Source: CAZWLY01 sp964634465 (GTDB taxonomy: Bacteria; Desulfobacterota; Desulfarculia; G963662305). From it: a stretch of DNA of 64,000 nt. Both the position numbers and the translations under genes were made by a program. The notes below the pieces were generated by a model that ran no database searches, was not told the DNA's origin, and was given only the letters and a program-made list of their open reading frames with translations. Where the stretch lies: assembly GCA_964634465.1 (NCBI GenBank), contig CAZWLY010000015.1:29167-93166 (forward strand), read 5' to 3'. Positions 31,741 to 41,255 of the stretch are shown here, one piece after another. Each line of letters starts with the position of its first letter. The first letter of the stretch is position 1.

Positions 31741-33612
31741 GTGAAGGGATTCAAGCTCAGAGGCAAGCTGATAGCGGTGGCTCTCGGCATCGTCATTCTG
31801 GTCATGGGCGCCTCGACGGTGGTGGTGACCCTCCTCGTCAGCAGCCAGAACGCCGATGTCTCGGCCAAGTTCCTTAGAACCGCCTTCAATATCATCCGCG
31901 ACGATCTGATCGTCAGAAGCGACGATATAACGATCAAGGCCGCCCAGATGGTCACCTCAGGCGATCTGGCCAGCCGGGCGACCTTCCTCGCCGGTTACAA
32001 AGCCGAGGAGAATCCCTTCGCCGGGGTCTTCAACGCCTACGTCCAGGCGGCCCAGACGCTTTTCACCGTCGGCTCGGCCGGCAATGTCTGGAAGGCGGCC
32101 CTGTTCGACATCGAGGGTGATCTGCTGGCCTTCTTCCAGGCCGGAGGTGACGGCCGGGCGAGGCTCGGCTACGCCTTCCGTTACCCCCAGCCGACCTACC
32201 GGGTGCTGAGCCTGGCCAAAGACCAGAAGCCGGACAATGAACTCTGGAAGCAGGCCGCCGAACAGAAAGGCTATGAGGGCCTGGACTTGAGCCCCATCAA
32301 AACGCCGAAAGCCGAGGTCAGGGTGCTCGCCTTCGACAACGAACTCGGCCTGGTGGCCTACGTGCCGATCATGGGCAACCAGTTCAACAAAGAAAGCGGC
32401 CAGGTGGAGCGAGTCCGGGTCGGCACGCTCGTCGCCGCTTCCCGGCTCGACCAGGCCTTTGTCGAGCGCCTGACCCGACTCACCGACACCAAGATCAACC
32501 TCTTCGGTCCCCAGGGTTTGATCGCCGGCGTGATCCCCGAATTCGACGAGCTGGATCGGGAAGGGCTCGCCCCGGAGAAGGAGGACTGGAATCTGGCCAA
32601 GGAGGCGGCCAGGATCGATACCGTCGAGATCGGCGAGGAAGGCTACTTCAGAGGGGTGTTGCCCCTCTACGGCGGCTCGAAGTACGTCGGGGCCGTGGCC
32701 GCCCTCTATCCCCAGAGCATCACCCGCCAGAACACCCTGGAGATGACCAAACTCCTCGGCTTGGTCTCCCTGGGTTGCCTCATTCTGACCCTGCCCATCA
32801 TCTTGGTGGTGGTCAATTCCATCGTCAAGCCGATCAACCGAACCATCGGCGGTCTGGTCGCCAGCGCCGAGCGGGTGGCCCTGGCGGCCGAGGAGATATC
32901 GAGGGAATCCCGGCAGTTGGCCGACGGTTCGTCCGACCAGGCGGCGTCTCTCGAGGAGACATCGGCCTCACTGGAGGAGATGACCACCATGACCAAGGCC
33001 AATGCCGAGAGCGCGGCCGAGGCCGAGCAGATCACCCGGCGCTCGGGCCAGAGTTTGGTCAGGGTCCGACAGGCCATGACCGACTTGGTCGACTCCATGG
33101 CCCAGATATCGGCCTCCGGCGAGGAGATCGGCAAGGTGGTCAAATCCATCGACGAGATCGCCTTCCAAACCAACTTGCTCGCTTTGAACGCGGCCGTGGA
33201 GGCGGCCCGGGCCGGCGAGACCGGGGCCGGTTTCGCCGTGGTCGCCGACGAGGTCCGCCAACTGGCTCTCAGGGCGGCCGAGGCGGCGGGCAACACCCAG
33301 AGGTTGGTGGAAGAGACCGTCGCTCGGATCACCCAGGGCGCCGATTTGGTGGACAAGACCCGCTCCGAGTTCGAGGGGCTGGCCGGCGGTGCGGCCAAGG
33401 TCAACACCCTGGTCCAGCAGATCGCCTCGGCCAGCCAGCAACAGGCCGAAGGGGTGGATCAGATCAGCCGGGCCGTAGTCCAGGTGGACGGCATCACCCA
33501 GACCAACGTCGATATCGCCGAGAAGACGGCCGGCGCCGCGGCGGAAATGAGCTTCGAGTCCGAGCAGATGCGGGCCAACGTGGATACGGTGGTCAGGTTG
33601 ATCGGCGACTGA
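31741..33612 (+). CDS. Methyl-accepting chemotaxis protein
   Basis: The 623-residue receptor has one N-terminal transmembrane helix (about 9-32), a periplasmic sensing region of some 300 residues, a second helix (about 337-360) and a long cytoplasmic coiled coil. The invariant hairpin tip is present as DEIAFQTNLLALNAAVEAARAGETGAGFAVVADEVR. Glu/Gln-rich flanks include likely methylation sites. The C terminus lacks the CheR-binding pentapeptide. The start is GTG at 31741 after AGGAGGTG. No che genes are nearby, so this is an orphan receptor. Confidence 0.93.
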   Translation: MKGFKLRGKLIAVALGIVILVMGASTVVVTLLVSSQNADVSAKFLRTAFNIIRDDLIVRSDDITIKAAQMVTSGDLASRATFLAGYKAEENPFAGVFNAYVQAAQTLFTVGSAGNVWKAALFDIEGDLLAFFQAGGDGRARLGYAFRYPQPTYRVLSLAKDQKPDNELWKQAAEQKGYEGLDLSPIKTPKAEVRVLAFDNELGLVAYVPIMGNQFNKESGQVERVRVGTLVAASRLDQAFVERLTRLTDTKINLFGPQGLIAGVIPEFDELDREGLAPEKEDWNLAKEAARIDTVEIGEEGYFRGVLPLYGGSKYVGAVAALYPQSITRQNTLEMTKLLGLVSLGCLILTLPIILVVVNSIVKPINRTIGGLVASAERVALAAEEISRESRQLADGSSDQAASLEETSASLEEMTTMTKANAESAAEAEQITRRSGQSLVRVRQAMTDLVDSMAQISASGEEIGKVVKSIDEIAFQTNLLALNAAVEAARAGETGAGFAVVADEVRQLALRAAEAAGNTQRLVEETVARITQGADLVDKTRSEFEGLAGGAAKVNTLVQQIASASQQQAEGVDQISRAVVQVDGITQTNVDIAEKTAGAAAEMSFESEQMRANVDTVVRLIGD

Positions 33613-33650
33613 GTCCGTCACCGAACAAGCCGTGAATCGGCGCCGGTAAA

Positions 33651-33681
33651 GGCCGGGCGGTTTCGCCCGGCCCTCGTTTTT
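33651..33681 (+). terminator. Terminator of the chemoreceptor gene
   Basis: GGCCGGGCG/CGCCCGGCC, a perfect 9-bp stem with a GTTT loop, followed by CTCGTTTTT. Confidence 0.8.
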
Positions 33682-33883
33682 CGACGCCGGGGCCGAGAAA
33701 CCTCGCCACTAAAAGAGATCGACTCCGACCGGCGAAAGTATGGACGAGAGCCCCGAGGCTTGTCATAATGGCTAGACCTACCTGGAGCGCTGTCCCAGCC
33801 CCCTCCGGTCGGCGGTCGGACGGGAAAGGGCTGTTCCGGAAGCGCCAGGGGGGGTCGAGGGGTCGATTGTAGAACCGGAATGA

Positions 33884-36160
33884 ATGGCGGGTGAGGGACT
33901 GATAACCGAGGCGCTGGAGCGATCGATCTGGAAGCGGATGTGGTCGAGTCTGGTCGGTAGCCTGTTGCTGGCCCCCAAGGATCCGGTCGTGACCCGGGAG
34001 TTGTGGCTCACCAACCACGCCCGATCCCGGATCGCCGCTCCCTTGCTGGCCGGACTGGGGCTGGGCTATCTGGTCTTGGGCTCGATCGCCCCCGGTTTGT
34101 GGGACGCCTATCCCGATCCCCGACTCGTGGCCGGGATGATGGCCGTCTTCGTTCTGGCCGCGGCTCTGACCAGCCTGGGCCTTCATCTTCAACGGCCGGA
34201 CCACGCCTCGCCGGGAAGAGTCGGGAGCCGGGCGATCATAATCGGTTTCCTGACTTTTGCGGCTGTCTGGGCCGGCTTGATGGCCTCCCTGGGCCAAAGC
34301 GGCGGCCGGGGCGGGGCGGTTTTCATCGTTTTCGTCTACTTCGCCGCCGCGATTCTCTACCTGCCCGGTTGGCTGGCGGCGGCGATTTATGGGCTGGGCC
34401 TGCTCGTCTACCTGGCCGCGCCGCCGTATTCACAAACCGGGGCGGCGCAGGCCGTGACCATCAACACGATCGTTCTGGCGGCCTTGGCCTGGTCGATTTC
34501 AAGGTTGCTCTTTCTCTCCCGAGTCCGTTCCCTGGCCGCCCGTGATGAGATCGTCAGGACCAACGCCGAACTGGATCGGGAGGTCGCCGAGCGCAAAAGA
34601 ATCGAGCAGCGGCGGGCCGAAAGGATCACCTCCGCCCTCTACACCATCGCCCGGGGCGTCCACCTCACCGCCGGCCTGGAGGAGTTCTATCGTCTGGTCC
34701 ACGCCTCCCTGGCGGAAGTTTTCGATGTCGACAACTTCTTCATCGCCCTTTACGACAAAGACGAGAACGTGATTCGATTCCCCTACTTCGTCGATGAACT
34801 CGACGAGAAGCCCGCCCCCATCGATGTCGGGGAGTCGGGCCCGTTGCTCGGCGAAGTGATCCGCACCGGCCGAACGATCCTTTTCAAAGAAGACGGCGAG
34901 TCGAATCGGCCGGCTTTCGGCGGGGACGGAGAGCGAGGCGGCGTCCCGGCCAGGAGTTGGCTGGGAGCGCCCTTGAGAGTGCGGGGCGAAGTCATCGGGG
35001 CCCTGGTCGTGCGGAGCTACACCGATCCGCAGTCCTTTGACGGCGGCGACGCCGAGCTTCTGGAGTCGATCGCCCACCAACTCGCCGTCGCCCTGGAGCG
35101 CAAGCGCGACGAAGACGCCTTGAGGGAGAGCGAGCGCCGTTATCGCCAGCTCTTCACCCACATGCTCTCGGGTTGGGCCCTGCACAAGATCATCACCGAC
35201 GATAGCGGCCGGCCCGTCGATTACGAGTTTCTTGAAGTCAACAGCGCCTTTGAGCAGATAACCGGTCTGAAGGGCGAGGAGGTCATCGGCCGGAGGGCGA
35301 CCGAGATCTTCCCCAGGATCAAGGACGACGACTTCGACTGGATCGGCGTCTACGGCCGGGTGGCCCTTGAAGGCGGCAGCATCCGTTTCGAGAGGCGCTC
35401 GCCCAGCTCGAACCGCTGGCTGGCCGTATCGGTCTACAGCCCGACGGCGGGTTACTTCGCCGCCGTCTTCGACGACGTCTCCGAGCGGCGCCGGGCCGAG
35501 GAGGCCCTGCGCGAGTCCCACCAGCGCCTGGTGTCCATCCTGGACGGCATCCAGGCCGACATCTGCGTGATCGATTTCGAGACTCGCGAGATCCTGTTCG
35601 TGAACCAACACATGAAAGACTCCTTCGGCCGCGATCTGGTCGGCAAGGTCTGTTGGACTGTCTTCAACCACGGCGTGGGTCCTTGCCCTCACTGCACCAA
35701 CGACTTGCTGGTTACTCCGGAGGGCGAGCCGGCCGGAGTGGTGGTCTGGGAGAGCAAGAACGACATCACCGGCAGTTGGTACCGCAATCAGGATCAGGCC
35801 ATCCGGTGGGTGGACGGCCGCCTGGTCAAACTGGAGGTATCCACCAACATCGACGACCTCAAAAAAGCCGAGGAAGAGACGCTCAAGGCCGAGCGGCTCA
35901 AGGGCGCTTTGGAGACGGCGGGCGCCGCCTGTCATGAACTCAACCAGCCGCTCCAGGTCATCACCGGCCAGTTGGAGTTGGCCCTGATGGACCTGCCGGA
36001 AGGCAGTCCGATCCGCGACCGGGTGGCCTCGGCCTTGGCCGAAACCGAGCGCATGGGCCGGATCACCCGGCAGCTCAACAGCCTCACCGGACACGAAACC
36101 AGGGACTATCTGGACGGCCAACGGATTCTGGACCTGGACAGATCGTCCGAGGACGACTGA
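33884..36160 (+). CDS. Membrane GAF-PAS-PAS sensor ending after the DHp domain
   Basis: This 758-residue protein begins with about six hydrophobic helices (about 50-210), then a GAF domain (about 245-410) and two PAS domains (about 425-535 and 545-660). The second PAS contains CPHC (VGPCPHCTND), a possible metal or haem site. The C-terminal segment has the H-box HELNQPLQVITGQLELAL with H684 and then helix 2 of a DHp domain, but translation stops about 75 residues later with no ATPase domain. The next gene is unrelated, so the ATPase part is not simply split off downstream. The start at 33884 has no clear ribosome-binding site. Confidence 0.78.
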   Translation: MAGEGLITEALERSIWKRMWSSLVGSLLLAPKDPVVTRELWLTNHARSRIAAPLLAGLGLGYLVLGSIAPGLWDAYPDPRLVAGMMAVFVLAAALTSLGLHLQRPDHASPGRVGSRAIIIGFLTFAAVWAGLMASLGQSGGRGGAVFIVFVYFAAAILYLPGWLAAAIYGLGLLVYLAAPPYSQTGAAQAVTINTIVLAALAWSISRLLFLSRVRSLAARDEIVRTNAELDREVAERKRIEQRRAERITSALYTIARGVHLTAGLEEFYRLVHASLAEVFDVDNFFIALYDKDENVIRFPYFVDELDEKPAPIDVGESGPLLGEVIRTGRTILFKEDGESNRPAFGGDGERGGVPARSWLGAPLRVRGEVIGALVVRSYTDPQSFDGGDAELLESIAHQLAVALERKRDEDALRESERRYRQLFTHMLSGWALHKIITDDSGRPVDYEFLEVNSAFEQITGLKGEEVIGRRATEIFPRIKDDDFDWIGVYGRVALEGGSIRFERRSPSSNRWLAVSVYSPTAGYFAAVFDDVSERRRAEEALRESHQRLVSILDGIQADICVIDFETREILFVNQHMKDSFGRDLVGKVCWTVFNHGVGPCPHCTNDLLVTPEGEPAGVVVWESKNDITGSWYRNQDQAIRWVDGRLVKLEVSTNIDDLKKAEEETLKAERLKGALETAGAACHELNQPLQVITGQLELALMDLPEGSPIRDRVASALAETERMGRITRQLNSLTGHETRDYLDGQRILDLDRSSEDD

Positions 36161-36223
36161 AAGGCGGACTCCGTTTCACCGCGCGGGACAAGGGGCGACG
36201 ACGAGCGCCGCTAGGGTTGGATC

Positions 36224-37132
36224 ATGTTCAGAAAAAACGATCTCATCATGTTGATCGTCGTCTTCGGCTCCATGGCCGCCGGTCTGGCTTGGCCAGAGCT
36301 CTTTCTGCCCTTGGTGGGGGCGACCAGCGTTTCGGTGATGGCGCTCCTCTTCTTGAGCTTTCTCAAGATATCCCCCCGGGACGTCTGGGCCTCGCTGAAA
36401 CGCTACCCCGGCCGATTGAGTCTCCTGACGGTGGTCAAGTTGGCCGTCCTGCCGATCCTGGTCTACTCGCTGGCCCATCGGTTGGCCCCGGATTACACCC
36501 TGGGCCTCTTGTTTTTGGCCGGAGTGTCCACCGGGGTCACCGCCCCCTTCTTCACCGGCCTGGCCGGCGGCGCGGTGCCCATCGCCCTGGTCATGGCCGT
36601 GGTGACCACCCTCCTGCTGCCATTGAGTCTGCCGGCCATGGTCAAGCTCCTGGTCGGCCAAAGCCTCGGTTTCGACCTCGATCACTTGGCCGGGCTGTTG
36701 TCGCTGTTCATCTTCGTCCCCCTTGTCGCGGCCGGGTTGGGCCGCCGTTTTACGCCCGGGCTGTGTAGGCGCTGCGAGCGGGCCTCCTTCCCCATCTCGA
36801 TGACGCTCTTCGCCGTCATCAACCTGGGCTCCTTCGCCAAGTACGCTCCCTTTCTGACGGCCAGCCTGGGCGACATCCTGTGGGCCGGGTTGCTGGCCGC
36901 GGCGTTGTGCCTGTTCGCCACCGCCCTGGGCGCGGCGATACTGTGGCGGCCGGTTCCGGATCGGGTCGCCTCGGCCGGCTCCCTGGGCTGGATCAACAAC
37001 GTGCTGATCATCGTCCTCGGCGCCCAGTTGGGCGATCCGTTGACCTCGGTCTTGGGCGCGCTCTACCTGGTGCCCACCTTCGTCCTGATAGTCCCCCTGA
37101 GCTGGCTGGCGAGAGGCGACGGCTTGGGCTAG
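36224..37132 (+). CDS. Bile acid:sodium symporter (BASS) family transporter
   Basis: The 302-residue integral membrane protein has about nine or ten hydrophobic helices. GVSTGVTAPFFTGLAGG in the middle and charged residues in the second half resemble the BASS fold (bile acid symporter-like, arsenite and pantothenate relatives). Its substrate cannot be read from sequence. ATG at 36224 has little ribosome-binding site; the 3' end overlaps lpdA on the other strand by 4 bases. Confidence 0.65.
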   Translation: MFRKNDLIMLIVVFGSMAAGLAWPELFLPLVGATSVSVMALLFLSFLKISPRDVWASLKRYPGRLSLLTVVKLAVLPILVYSLAHRLAPDYTLGLLFLAGVSTGVTAPFFTGLAGGAVPIALVMAVVTTLLLPLSLPAMVKLLVGQSLGFDLDHLAGLLSLFIFVPLVAAGLGRRFTPGLCRRCERASFPISMTLFAVINLGSFAKYAPFLTASLGDILWAGLLAAALCLFATALGAAILWRPVPDRVASAGSLGWINNVLIIVLGAQLGDPLTSVLGALYLVPTFVLIVPLSWLARGDGLG

Positions 37133-38517
37133 AGCTTGTGAATGGCCAAGCCCAGTGCGTCCTCGGCCGCCTCGTAGATCGCTTCGGGATAGGTCGGGTG
37201 GGCGTGGATGGTCCGGGTCAGATCGTGGAGGCTCAGACCGCGGCGGACGGCCAGCGTCCCCTCGGCGATCAGCGTCGACGCCTCCGGGCCGATGATGTGG
37301 ACGCCGACGACTCTGTCGTCGTCTCCGGCGGCCACGATCTTGACTAGGCCGTCCAGGTTGCCGTCGGCCAGGGTCCGGCCCAGGGCCCTGAAGAGGAACG
37401 TCCCGACCTTGACCCGGCCGTGACGCTCCTTGGCCTCGGCCTCGCTCAAGCCGACCCAGGCCAGTTCGGGGTCGGTGAAGATCGTCTTGGGCACGTGGTC
37501 CTTGTCGATCTCGGCCGTCTTGTCGCCCAGGGCGTGGGCCACGGCGGTGAGGCCCATGTGGCTGGCGAAGTGGGCCAGGGGCATCAGCCCGGTCACGTCG
37601 CCGATGGCGTAGATCGTCTCGAGATTGGTCCGGCAGTGCTCATCGACCTCGATGAACCCGCGCTCGGTCGTCTCGACGCCGAGCGCCTCGAGCCCGATGT
37701 CCCTGGTCAGCGGCCGGCTGCCGACCGCCACCAGGACGCGCTCGGCCTCGATTCGGCCGCCGGAGGCCAGGCTCGCCTCGAACCGGTTCGGCCCGACCTC
37801 AGCCTGTTCGATGGTGTCGCCCAGGACGAGCCGGTACTTGCGCTTCTTGAGCGTCCTGACGAGCGTCTTCTCGATATCGGCGTCAAGGCCCGGCATCAGG
37901 GAGGTCAGCATCTCGTTGATGGTCACCTCGACTCCCAGGGCGCTGAAGACCTGGGCGAACTCCAAGCCGGCCACGCCGCCGCCGATGATCAAGAACGAGT
38001 CCGGAATATCGGTCGTCTCCAAGAGCGAGCGAATATCGTAGACCGTTTGGCCGTCGGTTGGGACGACCGGATGGCCGGCGCTCTCGGAACCGGTGGCGAG
38101 GATGATGAACCTGGCTCTCAGCTCCCGGCTTTGGCCGTCTTCGGTCTCGACGACCACCCGGTCCGGCCCGGCCAGGCGACCGCGACCGGTCAGGTAGTCC
38201 ACCCGGCGTCTCTTCAAAAGCTGGGCCACGCCCTGGCGGAGCTGGTCGACGATCCGGTTCTTGCGGGCGACCATCCGGGCTAGGTCGGCCTTGAGCCCGG
38301 CGCACTCCAGGCCGTAGTTTTCGGCGTGGGTCATGGTCTGATAGAGGAGGCTGGTTTTGTAGAGCGCCTTGGTCGGGATGCAGCCCCAGTTGAGACAGGC
38401 GCCGCCCAGTCGCTCCCTTTCGATCAAGGCCACCTTGGCCTCCCGCTGGGCCGCCCGGATGGCGGCGGTGTAGCCGCCCGGCCCGGCGCCCAGAATGATG
38501 AAATCGTAGTTCGCCAC
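37129..38517 (-). CDS. lpdA: Dihydrolipoyl dehydrogenase
   Basis: The 462-residue flavoprotein oxidises protein-bound dihydrolipoamide (E3 component). It has the FAD motif GAGPGGYTAAIRAA, the redox-active disulfide C41/C46 in GGACLNWGCIPTKAL, NAD-binding IIGGGVAGLEFAQVFSALG, and the C-terminal active base in HAHPTYPEAIYEAAEDALG. The start is GTG at 38517 after AGGAGGG. It is alone here; the E1/E2 or glycine-cleavage partners are not in the window. Confidence 0.93.
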   Translation of the reverse strand: MANYDFIILGAGPGGYTAAIRAAQREAKVALIERERLGGACLNWGCIPTKALYKTSLLYQTMTHAENYGLECAGLKADLARMVARKNRIVDQLRQGVAQLLKRRRVDYLTGRGRLAGPDRVVVETEDGQSRELRARFIILATGSESAGHPVVPTDGQTVYDIRSLLETTDIPDSFLIIGGGVAGLEFAQVFSALGVEVTINEMLTSLMPGLDADIEKTLVRTLKKRKYRLVLGDTIEQAEVGPNRFEASLASGGRIEAERVLVAVGSRPLTRDIGLEALGVETTERGFIEVDEHCRTNLETIYAIGDVTGLMPLAHFASHMGLTAVAHALGDKTAEIDKDHVPKTIFTDPELAWVGLSEAEAKERHGRVKVGTFLFRALGRTLADGNLDGLVKIVAAGDDDRVVGVHIIGPEASTLIAEGTLAVRRGLSLHDLTRTIHAHPTYPEAIYEAAEDALGLAIHKL

Positions 38518-38700
38518 GCCTTCCCTCCTGTTTTTATGTAGAATTTTAGGCGGGCCATATTTATTTCGTCAAGAAAAATCGAAATTATTTCGGTTTTCGT
38601 CGGAGAACACGCCGATCCTTGATCCACCCGGCGACTTGGACTTCGCTCCCATTTGGCCTATACTCGCTAAGCGACGAGGCCGGTTTTCAAGGAGGCGATC

Positions 38701-38991
38701 ATGTTCATCTGCCAGGCCTGCGGCCAAGAGGTCGATTTCGGCGAGCGCGTTGGCCGCCGGGACGAGTGCCCCCACTGCGCGGCCGATCTGCACGCCTGCC
38801 GGCAGTGTCGGTTCTATGCGCCGGGCTATCACAACGACTGCCAGGAGAATCAGGCCGAGTACGTCTCGGACAAGGAAAAGGCCAATTTCTGCGGCTACTT
38901 CGCCCCGGCCGGGAGCACTCCGTCCCAAGCCGAGATGGAGACCAGGGCCGCGGCCGAAAAGGCCTGGGAGGAACTCCTTGGAAAGAAATAA
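38701..38991 (+). CDS. Small Cys-rich putative zinc-binding protein
   Basis: This 96-residue protein has CxxC pairs in FICQACGQEV and CPHCAADLHACRQC, then more cysteines in NDCQEN and NFCGYF. The pattern suggests one or two zinc knuckles followed by an acidic helical tail. Similar small proteins are widespread in Deltaproteobacteria-type genomes, to my recollection, without known function. ATG at 38701 follows AGGAGG. It overlaps the next small gene by 14 bases. Confidence 0.75.
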   Translation: MFICQACGQEVDFGERVGRRDECPHCAADLHACRQCRFYAPGYHNDCQENQAEYVSDKEKANFCGYFAPAGSTPSQAEMETRAAAEKAWEELLGKK

Positions 38992-39169
38992 ACCCTCCGA
39001 TCGCCTGGCCGACGCCGCCGAGCTCCGGCCGGGCGGGGGCTGCGCCGAGTTTCGCCTCGGGTTGGTCCTGGCCGCCCTCAACCAGCGCCTGGAAGACGGC
39101 CTCTCCCCCGAGGAGGAGGTCCAGGTCAGAAAAGAGATCGCCGCCCTCGAGGCCAAGTTGGGCCTCTAG
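38978..39169 (+). CDS. Small protein of unknown function, coupled to the Cys-rich gene
   Basis: A 63-residue frame starts at TTG 38978, 6 bases after GGGAGG inside the preceding gene, and ends at 39169. The product is charged and helical, ending GLSPEEEVQVRKEIAALEAKLGL, which could form a short coiled coil. The ribosome-binding site and overlap make it likely real despite its size. I do not recognise a family. Confidence 0.55.
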   Translation: MERNKPSDRLADAAELRPGGGCAEFRLGLVLAALNQRLEDGLSPEEEVQVRKEIAALEAKLGL

Positions 39170-39251
39170 CCCGGAGATGGGATGAGTCATCCCCGCCGGA
39201 GGGCCGCAGCCAGACCAAGCTGACCACTGCAACGTCTTGGAGTCATTGCCC

Positions 39252-39734
39252 GTGTCCGATTCCGCCCCTGCCGAGCTCCACCTCGTCCTCCACGAGCCCC
39301 AGATTCCGCCCAACACCGGCTCCATCGGCCGGCTGTGCGTGGCCACCCAGACCCCGCTCCATCTCATCGAGCCGCTGGGCTTTTCCCTGGACGACAGACA
39401 CCTGAAACGGGCCGGGCTGGACTACTGGCCCCATCTCGACTACGCCGTCTGGCCCGATCTCGACGCCTATCTGGCCGCCCACCCCCAGCGGCGGATCGTG
39501 GCCACCAGCGCCCGCCGGGGCCGGCCGACGGGTTACCATCGTTTCGCCTGGCGGCCGGGCGATTCCATCCTCTTGGGCGCCGAGGACGCCGGCTTGCCCC
39601 AACAGGTGCTCGACCGCTTCCCCGACCTGGTCAACATCCCCTTCTGGGGTCCGGTCAGATCGATCAACCTGGCCAACGCCGCCTCGGTGCTGCTCTATGA
39701 GTTTTACCGGCGGATCGGACGGCTGACCGGCTAG
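39252..39734 (+). CDS. trmL: tRNA (cytidine/uridine-2'-O)-methyltransferase TrmL
   Basis: The 160-residue SPOUT enzyme modifies the wobble ribose of tRNA-Leu isoacceptors. It shows the three SPOUT signatures: EPQIPPNTGSIGRLC, LGAEDAGLP and PVRSINLANAASVLLYE. GTG at 39252, 9 bases after TTGGAG, gives the usual N terminus; the frame allows an in-frame TTG at 39237. A tRNA-Leu(CAA), the type of substrate methylated by E. coli TrmL, is also encoded in this window. Confidence 0.9.
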   Translation: MSDSAPAELHLVLHEPQIPPNTGSIGRLCVATQTPLHLIEPLGFSLDDRHLKRAGLDYWPHLDYAVWPDLDAYLAAHPQRRIVATSARRGRPTGYHRFAWRPGDSILLGAEDAGLPQQVLDRFPDLVNIPFWGPVRSINLANAASVLLYEFYRRIGRLTG

Positions 39735-39880
39735 CCCGATATTTCATGAGCCATCTATTGCCGCCCGAGGTTCCGGCGGCGAGGCTCGTAAGGGGTCCGG
39801 TTAGATGTCCTGGGAGGCTGAGCGCATCGTTTTGCGGGAGAAAAGATCATACCAATCACCAAGATAAAAAGGGACCCTAA

Positions 39881-40075
39881 ATGGAACCGTACCTAGTCCC
39901 GCTTGAAGACATGGGCGGTGATGGCATGGACCCGGCCAGGTATGCCCGGCTCAGGATAAGGGCCGAAAAGGGCGATCGGGCCGCCGAAGCGGAAATGAGG
40001 CGCATGGAAGCCATTCGCTATAAAGCCGTCAACCCTGATGATCTGCTTACCGACTCCAAGAAAAAGGAGAAGTGA
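39881..40075 (+). CDS. Small basic/acidic hypothetical protein
   Basis: A 64-residue frame with ATG at 39881 after AAAAAGGGA. The product is helical and charged (ARYARLRIRAEKGDRAAEAEMRRMEA) and ends in KKKEK. It is followed directly by another small gene, probably in the same transcript. No family is recognised. Confidence 0.5.
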   Translation: MEPYLVPLEDMGGDGMDPARYARLRIRAEKGDRAAEAEMRRMEAIRYKAVNPDDLLTDSKKKEK

Positions 40076-40077
40076 GC

Positions 40078-40347
40078 TTGTGGGTTTGCCTGAGTGACGC
40101 CTTCTTTTCCATCGTCGCCCACCGGGACCGGCCCGACGACCTTCTGGTCAGGACCCGTCGGGCGGGTGAGGCGGTGAGCCCGCGGATTACCGACTTCCTG
40201 AAACCCGACGGCGGCGAGCCGATCAGTTCCAACCCCTATGCCAGCGGGTTTTTGGCTTTTGGGCTTTCAATGCCCCGTTCGCGTTCGCCTGTGGAGGGCA
40301 AAACGGCTGCAACTTCGCGTCTCACCGACGAATTTGGGCCCTCGTGA
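40078..40347 (+). pseudogene. Small hypothetical gene, probably degraded at its 3' end
   Basis: TTG at 40078, 8 bases after AAGGAG, starts MWVCLSDAFFSIVAHRD, followed by LLVRTRRAG. From memory this resembles the start of small conserved proteins beginning MW-x-SD-x-F-x-SIV-x-HRD, often found with short partner genes. After about residue 45 the sequence (SNPYASGFLAFGLSMPR onward) looks non-conserved and compositionally different, so a frameshift or truncation is likely. The resemblance needs a database search. Confidence 0.4.
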
Positions 40348-40385
40348 CGATCCCTCATGAAACCGTCGGGCTGAAGAACGGCTCG

Positions 40386-41255
40386 TCAGCCGGTCGGGCC
40401 GGCCGCCTCGAGCCGGCAATTGTCGATCAGCCGCACCCCGCCGACCCAGACGGCCAGCAACAGGCGGGCCTGATCGTCTATCCGCTCCAAGCTGGCCAAA
40501 GTGTCGGGATGGACGATCTCCACGTAGTCGATTTTAGCCGCCGGGGATGACGAGGCGATGAAATCGGTCAGGCGGGCGACGATCGCCCGGGCGTCCCTCT
40601 GGCCGGAACCCACCAGACGCCGGGCCAGTTCGAGAGCCTGACTCAGAACCAGGGCCGCGGCCCGGTCCCGCCGGTTCAGGAACGTGTTGCGGGAGCTCAT
40701 GGCCAGGCCGTCGCTCTCGCGAACGATGGGCCGGCCGACCACCTCGACCGGCATGTTCAAGTCCTCGACCATCCGGCGGATCAGGACGCATTGCTGGTAG
40801 TCCTTCAGGCCGAAAACGGCCATGTTCGGCTGGACGATGTTCAACAGCTTGGCCACCACCGTGGCCACGCCCCGGAAGTGGCCGGGGCGGCTGCGCCCGC
40901 ACAGGGGCAGGCTCAGTTCCTCCACCTCGACGTGGGTCTGGTGCCCCGGCGGGTACATCTCTTCGGGCTCGGGCGCGAAGACATAATCGACCGGCACCTC
41001 GCCGGCCAATTCCAGGTCCCGGTTCAGGTCACGGGGGTAGTCGTCATAGTCTTCCCCCTGGCCGAACTGGGTCGGGTTGACAAAGATGCTGGCGACCAAC
41101 ACGTCCGCCCTTTGCCTGGCGTAGCGCATCAGGCTCAGATGGCCCTCGTGCAGATAGCCCATGGTCGGCACCAGGGCGATGGTCTTACCGCGGCCGCGGA
41201 CCTCCTCCATTCGGGCCCGCATGGCCCTGACGGTGGTGATACACTCGGGTTTCAT
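40386..41255 (-). CDS. panC: Pantothenate synthetase
   Basis: The 289-residue enzyme ligates pantoate and beta-alanine. It has the HIGH-like ATP motif PTMGYLHEGHLSLM, FVNPTQFGQGEDYDDYPR, GHFRGVATVVAKLLNIVQP, FGLKDYQQ, and the KMSKS-like MSSRNTFL loop. ATG at 41255 is used. panB and panD are not in the window, so this gene is isolated. Confidence 0.95.
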   Translation of the reverse strand: MKPECITTVRAMRARMEEVRGRGKTIALVPTMGYLHEGHLSLMRYARQRADVLVASIFVNPTQFGQGEDYDDYPRDLNRDLELAGEVPVDYVFAPEPEEMYPPGHQTHVEVEELSLPLCGRSRPGHFRGVATVVAKLLNIVQPNMAVFGLKDYQQCVLIRRMVEDLNMPVEVVGRPIVRESDGLAMSSRNTFLNRRDRAAALVLSQALELARRLVGSGQRDARAIVARLTDFIASSSPAAKIDYVEIVHPDTLASLERIDDQARLLLAVWVGGVRLIDNCRLEAAGPTG

